Shown here: positions 57,929 through 64,000 of the stretch, piece by piece | Position numbering within the stretch: position 1 is the stretch's first letter | How the letters are laid out: each line of letters begins with the position of its first letter | Assembly: GCA_902800395.1 (NCBI GenBank) | Contig: CADCEC010000002.1 | Span: 124,001-188,000 of the forward strand | Source of the DNA: an uncultured Bacteroidota bacterium | Lineage (GTDB): Bacteria; Bacteroidota; Bacteroidia; Bacteroidales; P3 | DNA: 64,000 bases | Direction: 5' to 3' | Program-made: the position numbers and the translations under genes | The notes under the pieces: model-generated | Database searches by the model: none | What the model was told of the DNA's origin: nothing | The model's input: the letters and a program-made list of their open reading frames with translations, nothing else

Positions 57929-60715
57929 TCATTTTCTTTTGTTGAGGTAGTATTTTTTAAAGAACGGCAGGTATGCCGCGGGATCCTTGCGATTGTAGAA
58001 TGTGGCGTAGTTCTGGGTGGTGATGGGAAACTCCACATGGTCGCCGGCAGCATACTGACTGAGAGGGCTCTCCTCCTGTTGGAGGTGGCTCCAGTAATTC
58101 ATAGCCTCGTCATCATTAACGAAACGGTGGATGGTGATAATCTGCGTGGTGTCGGTAAAGAGCGAGGCATTCACTTTAAAACCCGAGTTGGAGTAGTACT
58201 TGTTGTTGAATTCCACAATCTTACGCTGTAGTTCAGTAGCCTTGATGGTACGGTCGTTGATGACGATGACCATAAAGTGCTGCTGGTTTTCCCGGTAGCG
58301 GTAGACTTGAGACTCCTTAGGCAGGGCGTCCTCTTCTGTGTTTTTCTGACTGTTTGTCTGATTGATTTCCTGAGATTCGGAGCCTTCTGCTTTCTCCGAA
58401 TATTCAGATTGCTCTGAAGATGAGCGGCGGTCGACAATTTCCTCGCTGTTGTAGTTGAAGGTGGAATCCATAAGGATTTCGAGCTGGGCTTTTGCCAGCG
58501 GCTGGAGGGTGTCGGAGGATGGGAGTGCCGCCAGCGGGCGTAGCACATCGACGGCGTCAACGCGCAAACCCTTCTTTGCCAACGCCAGTGCCTTGAAGTA
58601 GCGGAAACGATTGAGCATGGGATTGCCGGGATAGTTCTCCTCGGCACGGTCGGCAATGGCGATGGCTGCGGTATAGCGACCCTCGGCAAAGTCGGTATAG
58701 AGCTCCTCATAGTCGGCATCCACTATGCGTTCGCGACGAAGAAGTTCCTTATAGTATTCATTGTCGCGTATGAGGTTGGCGAAGTCGCAGTCGGGGAAGC
58801 CCATAAGCACCATATCGCGGTAGTAGTTGGCCTGTGGCGTATTGCCCTGACGGTCGTAGATTCGGTAGAGCATATAGAAGGCCTGCACAATTTCAGGATG
58901 CGAGGTATAGTCGGAAGCCAGACGATGGTAGCATTCGAGGGCTCGCGGGATATTGTGAATGCCATCGTAGAAGATGTATCCGGCACCGAGGAGCGACACA
59001 GAGGTAAGGGAGTCGATGGAGTCGAACTGCTGTGAAGTTGTGGGCAGGTCTTTGAGGTAGTAGGCAATGCTATGGGGGTCGTTAGGATTGCCGTTGGAGC
59101 GCTGGCTTCCAGCCTGTTTGGCGTCAGCCAAACCATCATCCACAGCAGTGGTATCGCTGTCATTATCGTCTGATTCATCGTCGAAGGAGAACATCGACAT
59201 CGTAGGTTTGTTAGAGAGAACCCATAAATCCTCCAGGGGGCGCATACCCCAACGCTGACGGAAAGTCTCTTTACCTTTCTGTACGGTCTGAGGATTATAG
59301 AAATACCAGTCGCCTGTCAGAGTATTCTGCTGCGCACGGGCATCGCTGAGGAGTTCCTCCAGTAGTTCTTTTTCTTTGGCCTCTTCCTCCTGTTTCTTGA
59401 GGGTTTCTATCTTTTCGTTGATCATCGCCAACCGTTCTCCTTCCGGCATGGCGGCCACAGATTTCAGACTATCGCAACGTTCGTAGACGCGGGTGAACGA
59501 GACGAGTTCGGTGAGCATGTCGTAGCGTCGGTGGATGGCGGAATAGTTAGGGTAGTCGGGCGTGATGTTCTGCATGGCAGTATCATAGTAACGCTGCGCT
59601 TGGTCATAGTCCTCGAACACGTCATACAGCACTTCACCCATTCGGAGTGCCGACTGGGCCTTCTGCGCCTTGTTGACGGTGGCGGCAGCGACGCTGAGGC
59701 GGTAGTTATCACAGGCTTTCTCGGGCTGCTTGACACCGAGATACATCTCGCCTTTGGCGAAGTATATCTGATCTTTATACTCCTCATTTTTCTTGTCGGA
59801 AAGCATCCTGTCGAGTCTCCGCTCCAGTTTCGTGATATCCGCATGCTCAAGATCGGCACAGGAAGCCTCTCCCAACTGGGCGTTGAACTTCATGACATAC
59901 GGCGGATTGCAATCGAGCACCTCGCCATAGTATTTGGCAGCGACAGAACGCTTGTCGAGTTTGCGGTAGATTTGCGCCATTATAAAATAGAGTCGCGCGC
60001 GCGCGTAACTGTCGGAGGTAGCATCGATGGCCAAGTGAATGTACTCGACGGCTTTCTTGTATTTCTCCTGCGGTAAGGTAGCTTCCACCATTGCCATATA
60101 GAGCTTGTCGCGCTGCGAGCGCGAGAAGTTTCCTTTGTCGAGGTTGCGCACCAGTTGATCGAGAGTAGCCTCTGCTTCAGGATATTGCTTCTCCATTGTC
60201 TGACAGCGCGCCAAAAGAACAGCTCCTTCGTCGCCAGCACGGGTACCGATGAACTGACTGACAAGAATATTGCATGAGTTGGCGGTGGAAACATAGTCGT
60301 GTTTGTAGAATGAGGCATAGGCTGTCAGAAGATAGCACTCCTTAATATAAGGCACATATTCTTCGCCTTTGATGAAGATGCTGTGCTTCTGAATGCCTTT
60401 GACTCCCTTTTCTATTGCACGGTCAAACTCTGGATTCAGGCTGCGAGCCAATTCGTCGGTGCCAAGGTTTTCAACAGGGATAATCTGAGTATAGTCGTCG
60501 ACAGCTTGTTTCTTAAGTTTCAACCGTCCGGCTTTGAGGCTTTCGTTGCCGTTCCACCAAACATTGTAGTGGCAGGTAATGTTATGGAACTGAATATTGG
60601 TCCATTTGGCCTTCTGCGTGGAGCACGAGGGAAGTAAGAAGGAAGAACCAAGAACTATGAGGCAAACCACGCCCCAAAGAGTTCTCTTTTTCAATATGTC
60701 GATTTTTTTCCGCAT
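57929..60715 (-). CDS. porW: T9SS lipoprotein PorW/SprE, TPR protein
   Basis: 928 residues. The lipobox LLPSC with Cys31 follows a signal peptide; the mature start (STQKAKWTNIQFHNITCHYN then VWWNGNESLKAG) is the hallmark of PorW/SprE. About ten TPR-type helix pairs follow. The protein links the T9SS ring (PorN/GldN) to the translocon and is needed for T9SS secretion. Repeat-derived insertions are in frame at 58345-58372 (EINQTNSQK), 58373-58422 (SEQSEYSEKAEGSES) and 59094-59133 (LADAKQAGSQRS), all in acidic or flexible stretches. The last residues KYYLNKR are also typical of the family. It supports an active T9SS with the two cargo genes seen here. Confidence 0.88.
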   Translation of the reverse strand: MRKKIDILKKRTLWGVVCLIVLGSSFLLPSCSTQKAKWTNIQFHNITCHYNVWWNGNESLKAGRLKLKKQAVDDYTQIIPVENLGTDELARSLNPEFDRAIEKGVKGIQKHSIFIKGEEYVPYIKECYLLTAYASFYKHDYVSTANSCNILVSQFIGTRAGDEGAVLLARCQTMEKQYPEAEATLDQLVRNLDKGNFSRSQRDKLYMAMVEATLPQEKYKKAVEYIHLAIDATSDSYARARLYFIMAQIYRKLDKRSVAAKYYGEVLDCNPPYVMKFNAQLGEASCADLEHADITKLERRLDRMLSDKKNEEYKDQIYFAKGEMYLGVKQPEKACDNYRLSVAAATVNKAQKAQSALRMGEVLYDVFEDYDQAQRYYDTAMQNITPDYPNYSAIHRRYDMLTELVSFTRVYERCDSLKSVAAMPEGERLAMINEKIETLKKQEEEAKEKELLEELLSDARAQQNTLTGDWYFYNPQTVQKGKETFRQRWGMRPLEDLWVLSNKPTMSMFSFDDESDDNDSDTTAVDDGLADAKQAGSQRSNGNPNDPHSIAYYLKDLPTTSQQFDSIDSLTSVSLLGAGYIFYDGIHNIPRALECYHRLASDYTSHPEIVQAFYMLYRIYDRQGNTPQANYYRDMVLMGFPDCDFANLIRDNEYYKELLRRERIVDADYEELYTDFAEGRYTAAIAIADRAEENYPGNPMLNRFRYFKALALAKKGLRVDAVDVLRPLAALPSSDTLQPLAKAQLEILMDSTFNYNSEEIVDRRSSSEQSEYSEKAEGSESQEINQTNSQKNTEEDALPKESQVYRYRENQQHFMVIVINDRTIKATELQRKIVEFNNKYYSNSGFKVNASLFTDTTQIITIHRFVNDDEAMNYWSHLQQEESPLSQYAAGDHVEFPITTQNYATFYNRKDPAAYLPFFKKYYLNKRK
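58345..58422. repeat. In-gene repeats in porW (TIKQSDNQ and SENSEGSENS families)
   Basis: Two repeat families are adjacent: TCTGACTGTTTGTCTGATTG (QTNSQ on the minus strand) and the Ser/Glu-coding TCTGAGGA-type run to 58422. The first type recurs in priA and rlmI, the second in topB. Confidence 0.65.
59094..59133. repeat. In-gene palindromic repeat in porW (AGSQRS)
   Basis: GGAGCGCTGGCTTCCAGCCT on the plus strand, then GTTTGGCGTCAGCCAAAC, itself a palindrome. It gives GLADAKQAGSQRS in frame. Related to the GCCGGC repeats at 45139 and 57451. Confidence 0.65.
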
Positions 60716-60746
60716 ATTTCTTAGTTCTTACTTCTTAGTCCTTAGT

Positions 60747-61847
60747 TCAGACATTAAATCTAAAGTGCATAATGTCTCCGTCCTGTACGACGTAGTCCTT
60801 GCCTTCGACAGCTATCTTGCCGGCTTCGCGGCATTTGGCTTCGGAGCCGAGGGTGACATAGTCGTTGTACTTGATAACCTCGGCACGAATAAATCCACGC
60901 TCGAAGTCGGAATGGATAATTCCCGCAGTCTGAGGTGCTTTCATACCCTTCTTGAAGGTCCATGCACGGCACTCCTTGGGGCCTGCGGTGAGGAAGGTCT
61001 GAAGCCCAAGTAAACGGTAGGCGGCTTTGATGAGGCGGTTCACACCGCTCTCCTTCAATCCCAAGTCTTCGAGGAACATCTGTTTTTCCTCATAGGTCTC
61101 CAACTCGGCAATGTCGGCCTCGATGCCGGCTCCGATGAGCAGTACCTCGGCATTCTCATCCTTGACGGCCTCACGGACAGCCTCAGAGTATTTGTTTCCA
61201 TTCACCACTGAACTCTCGTCGACATTGCAGACATAAATGACAGGCTTGGTGGTGAGAAGCATGAGGTCGCGAGCCACTTCGGCTTGGTTTTCATCAAGTT
61301 GGACGGTACGTGCACTCTTACCGGCTAAAAGCGCCTCTTTGTAGAGATCCATCACTTCAACGAGTTTTTTGGCGCGAGCGTCGCCACCGGCTTTGCCTTT
61401 CTTTACCTCCTTGTCGTATCGGTTCTCTATAGTCTCCAAGTCTTTGAACTGGAGCTCAAGGTCGATAGTAAGCTTGTCGCGCACAGGGTCTACGGTGCCG
61501 TCGACATGGGTGATGTTGTCATCATCGAAACAGCGTAAAACATGGATGATGGCATCGCAGTTGCGGATGTCGGCCAGAAATTTGTTGCCAAGACCCTCCC
61601 CTTTCGAGGCACCACGGACGAGACCGGCGATGTCGACAATCTCGACAGTGGCAGGAACGACAGAAGCCGGGCGCTCAATTTCCACCAGTTTGGCGAGGCG
61701 CTCGTCGGGAACGGTGATAACACCCACATTGGGCTCAATAGTGCAGAACGGGAAGTTGGCTGCCTGAGCTTTAGCGTTGCTCAAGCAGTTGAAGAGCGTC
61801 GACTTGCCCACGTTAGGCAGTCCTACGATACCACATTGCAGACTCAT
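60747..61847 (-). CDS. ychF: Ribosome-binding ATPase YchF
   Basis: 366 residues. The Obg-type P-loop [14 protein letters not shown] (residues about 8-21) is followed by EIVDIAGLVRGASKGEGLGN (G3), an NVDE in place of the NKxD specificity motif, as usual in this ATP-preferring member, and a C-terminal TGS domain (AWTFKKGMKAPQTAGIIHSD). YchF binds ribosomes and takes part in the response to oxidative stress. It lies 31 bp upstream of porW. Confidence 0.96.
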   Translation of the reverse strand: MSLQCGIVGLPNVGKSTLFNCLSNAKAQAANFPFCTIEPNVGVITVPDERLAKLVEIERPASVVPATVEIVDIAGLVRGASKGEGLGNKFLADIRNCDAIIHVLRCFDDDNITHVDGTVDPVRDKLTIDLELQFKDLETIENRYDKEVKKGKAGGDARAKKLVEVMDLYKEALLAGKSARTVQLDENQAEVARDLMLLTTKPVIYVCNVDESSVVNGNKYSEAVREAVKDENAEVLLIGAGIEADIAELETYEEKQMFLEDLGLKESGVNRLIKAAYRLLGLQTFLTAGPKECRAWTFKKGMKAPQTAGIIHSDFERGFIRAEVIKYNDYVTLGSEAKCREAGKIAVEGKDYVVQDGDIMHFRFNV

Positions 61848-61875
61848 AGCAAGTTTAAAGTTTAATGTTTAAAGT

Positions 61876-62811
61876 TTAAAGTTCTTTCTCAATGAGGTAT
61901 TGGTTACGGGTGCTACTGTTGCGGCAGATGAGTTCGCCGAGGAAGCCCGCCAGGAATAGCATCATGCCGGCCAACACGAAGAACATCGAGAGGTAGAACC
62001 AGACACTAGTGGTCAAAGCAATATGTCCCGTCATGCGAAGCACCAACAGAACAATGAGTGAAACGAGACCGAAGAGGCCCGACATGGTGCCCACAGCGCC
62101 GAAGAAGTGCATGGGTTGCTTGCCGAACTTCGACATAAACATGATACTCATCAAGTCGAGGTAGCCATTGATAAAGCGGCTCATACCGAACTTGGTGACG
62201 CCGAATTCGCGTTTGCGGTGCTGGACGACCTTCTCGCCAATTTTTCCAAAGCCAGCCCACTTGGCGATGACAGGGATGAAGCGGTGCATCTCGCCGTAGA
62301 CCTCAATGCTTTTCACGACATCGTGGCGGTAGGCTTTGAGGCCACAGTTGAAATCGTGCAGATAGATACCGCTCATACGGCGGGTGGTCCAGTTGAAGAA
62401 CTTCGAAGGAATGTTCTTTGCGAGTTTTGAATCGTAGCGCTTCTTCTTCCAGCCGCTGACAAGGTCATAGCCTTCGTCTTTAATCATGCGATAGAGCTCG
62501 GGGACCTCGTCGGGACTATCCTGCAGGTCGGCATCCATGGTGATGACGACGTCGCCTTCGGCGGCGGCGAAGCCGACATTGAGGGCGGCGGACTTGCCGT
62601 AGTTGCGACGGAATTTAATACCACGATAGCAGGGATTATCAGCGTGGAGTTTCTCGACAGCCTGCCAAGAGCCATCGCGACTGCCGTCGTCGACAATGAT
62701 GACCTCGTAGCTGAAGTGATGCTCTTTCATCACTTTGTCAATCCATTCTGCCAGATGGGGCAGCGACTGGTCCTCGTTATATGAAGGTACTACAATTGAT
62801 ATTTGCTTCAT
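61876..62811 (-). CDS. Family 2 glycosyltransferase, polyprenyl-phosphate type
   Basis: 311 residues. The GT-A domain has VVPSYNEDQSLPHLAEWIDK, the metal motif TMDADLQDSPDEVPEL (DxD), and FNCGLKAYRHDVV, as in DPM1/ArnC/GtrB enzymes that transfer a sugar to undecaprenyl phosphate. Two C-terminal transmembrane helices (LFGLVSLIVLLVLRMTGHIA and FYLSMFFVLAGMMLFLAGFL) follow. It lies 17 bp from the DUF4199 gene and 28 bp from ychF. It probably builds a lipid-linked sugar for envelope glycans. Confidence 0.93.
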   Translation of the reverse strand: MKQISIVVPSYNEDQSLPHLAEWIDKVMKEHHFSYEVIIVDDGSRDGSWQAVEKLHADNPCYRGIKFRRNYGKSAALNVGFAAAEGDVVITMDADLQDSPDEVPELYRMIKDEGYDLVSGWKKKRYDSKLAKNIPSKFFNWTTRRMSGIYLHDFNCGLKAYRHDVVKSIEVYGEMHRFIPVIAKWAGFGKIGEKVVQHRKREFGVTKFGMSRFINGYLDLMSIMFMSKFGKQPMHFFGAVGTMSGLFGLVSLIVLLVLRMTGHIALTTSVWFYLSMFFVLAGMMLFLAGFLGELICRNSSTRNQYLIEKEL

Positions 62812-62828
62812 GATGTTTCGATATTACT

Positions 62829-63344
62829 TTATTTTCTTTTCTTTATTATTTCTCCTTTTTCATTTTTGAGGATGAGAGCAGAGATAAATGCTCCAAAGCC
62901 TCCAAGAACGGCCATGATGACAGCGGAGATGAATCCCCAGAAGGCCGACCAATAGTGTGCCGGATAGTCGACGAAGGGCTCATTTTCCATCATTGTGTTG
63001 GTGAACAACTCTATCTGTCTAGGGACGGCGAATCCCATTATCCAAATAAATACACCATACACCAAACAGGCCATGATGGCGGTACCCATGCCGAAGAGCA
63101 TCAACTCCTTCAGGGTGGCTTTGCGGTCGGGCAACGTATTGCGGTAGAGCATAGTGAAGAGGAATCCACCCACCAGCAGGATGCCGTCACTGAGGTACGA
63201 AACCGGACTCTCGGCAGGATTCTCCATCAACCAACGCACCCACAAGTAGAGCATCAGCATCACTCCCGTCAGCAAACCGCTCCGCAGGTAGGCCCTACGG
63301 TAGTTCCCATGAATGGTCGATTTATATCTATGAAAAAATCTCAT
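62829..63344 (-). CDS. DUF4199-domain membrane protein
   Basis: 171 residues with four hydrophobic segments (for example GLLTGVMLMLYLWVRWLMEN and FGMGTAIMACLVYGVFIWIM), the layout of DUF4199, a Bacteroidetes family of unknown role often next to glycosyltransferases of the DPM type. Its start overlaps the stop of the AsmA-like gene by 4 nt and it is followed after 17 bp by that type of transferase. Confidence 0.85.
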   Translation of the reverse strand: MRFFHRYKSTIHGNYRRAYLRSGLLTGVMLMLYLWVRWLMENPAESPVSYLSDGILLVGGFLFTMLYRNTLPDRKATLKELMLFGMGTAIMACLVYGVFIWIMGFAVPRQIELFTNTMMENEPFVDYPAHYWSAFWGFISAVIMAVLGGFGAFISALILKNEKGEIIKKRK

Positions 63345-64000
63345 CTAACGTTTCTTTCCAGTTCTTTACGTATCATAGCCTTCAGTTCGAGGGCTTTCTT
63401 TGTGGCAGCTTTTTTCTTCTCCGGTTTGTAGAAATCGCTGTAACGGACACTACCCAAGCTAATGCTGGGGTCGGAGAACGGTCCTTTGATATCCACAGCC
63501 AACCTGACAATCAAGGGGCTCTTCAACATCTCAATGTGATAGTTGCAAAGGTTGTCCAAATTGTGTGTGCCAGAGAGGCAGAACTTATAGCTGCCCATGT
63601 TAAGCAGGAAGGGATAAACCTCAATCTCTTTTCGGAAACAGGTCATCTCCACATCCATGCTGTCGATTCTAATCTTATTGTCGTTGTCCTTCCAACTCTT
63701 GAGACCAAGGAGTTTGGCCGTCCGAGAGAGCGACTTGTCGTCGAAGACAACAAGGTCTTTGCCGCTGATGGCCGCGGAGCCCAGCAAAGAGCTCATCTTT
63801 GGCTGATAACGAGCATCGAGGAACGTCTCGCCAGCCAGATGAAAGTCGGCATTCCCGTTGAAAGCTTTCAGCATCGGTACCAGCGTGTCGATGCAGGGTA
63901 TCATGTCTAGTAACTCGTCGATTTGGATATCGAGCAGATGGAAGTCGATGGAAGTGAAGAGATTGTTCGGGCGTGGCGACTTGTAGATGGCCGTGAGCTG
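63341..64000 (-). CDS. AsmA-like protein, C-terminal part (5' end outside window)
   Basis: The frame is open to the right edge (KSPRPNNLFTSIDFHLLDIQ and onward lie upstream of the ATG at 63904), so the gene continues beyond the window. The visible about 220 residues have the repeated beta-strand character of the AsmA/DUF748 class (LAGETFLDARYQPKMSSLLG; IRIDSMDVEMTCFRKEIEVY; LAVDIKGPFSDPSISLG) and a Lys-rich end (KPEKKKAATKKALELKAMIR). Such proteins are anchored in the inner membrane and help move phospholipids to, or assemble, the outer membrane. The assignment is by pattern only. Confidence 0.65.
   Translation of the reverse strand, partial: QLTAIYKSPRPNNLFTSIDFHLLDIQIDELLDMIPCIDTLVPMLKAFNGNADFHLAGETFLDARYQPKMSSLLGSAAISGKDLVVFDDKSLSRTAKLLGLKSWKDNDNKIRIDSMDVEMTCFRKEIEVYPFLLNMGSYKFCLSGTHNLDNLCNYHIEMLKSPLIVRLAVDIKGPFSDPSISLGSVRYSDFYKPEKKKAATKKALELKAMIRKELERNVR

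Overview
The window comes from a Bacteroidota chromosome, most likely the order Bacteroidales. Three things support this. Promoters match the Bacteroidetes -33/-7 type (TTTG, about 19-20 bp, TAnnTTTG) before several genes and both tRNAs. There is type IX secretion (T9SS) material: a PorW/SprE-like lipoprotein, one probable type A cargo and one type B cargo. There are also families typical of the phylum (DUF5723, DUF4199, YitT, an aminoglycoside-phosphotransferase-like/RapZ fusion). Shine-Dalgarno sites are weak or absent. The genus cannot be named from the sequence. There is no rRNA, CRISPR array, intact insertion sequence or prophage.

Layout. 1-5500: an AT-rich block of uncharacterised membrane, zinc-ribbon and secreted proteins, cut by the left edge and ending in a gene remnant. 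5514-10156 (minus): prfB (no programmed frameshift), a ZIP-like metal transporter, a small SRP RNA gene just upstream of it, and priA. 10268-12800 (plus): argS and an acyl-ACP thioesterase. 12979-15972 (minus): dxs and a secreted protein. 16121-17059: a PIN-domain toxin-antitoxin pair and a decayed gene. 17233-21350: a small P-loop protein and a 1219-residue BspA-like T9SS surface protein. 21926-29680: a GroES-like protein, alaS, tgt, a glycosyltransferase, an ECF sigma factor, an outer-membrane protein and a GNAT acetyltransferase. 29844-29920: tRNA-Arg. 30025-42367 (plus): a giant T9SS type B protein, envelope proteins, der, thioredoxin, DUF58, a YqiA-like esterase and an M20 peptidase. 42395-49881 (minus): a tight cluster truA-prmA-topB-yggS-yitT-rpe-rlmI preceded by a small uncharacterised gene. 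49882-51653: an AT-rich accessory gap with a MITE-like element, a frameshifted gene, a lipoprotein and a cluster of hairpins. 51654-64000 (minus): pheT, a YfcC-type carrier, tRNA-Glu, the phosphotransferase-RapZ fusion, bactofilin, PorW/SprE, ychF, a glycosyltransferase, DUF4199 and the C-terminal part of an AsmA-like protein.

Most genes serve translation (prfB, argS, alaS, pheT, tgt, truA, prmA, rlmI, der, ychF, tRNAs, SRP RNA), DNA upkeep (priA, topB) and the cell envelope or T9SS.

The most striking signal is not a gene. Several families of short, purine- or pyrimidine-skewed or palindromic repeats lie between genes and also in frame inside conserved genes (alaS, priA, topB, pheT, truA, argS, prmA, rlmI, yggS, porW/sprE), where they encode recurrent peptides such as SGKWKVE, TIKQSDNQ, SENSEGSENS, KDLND and LTPDPSP. 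This resembles in principle the protein-invading palindromic elements of Rickettsia and deserves a genome-wide census.
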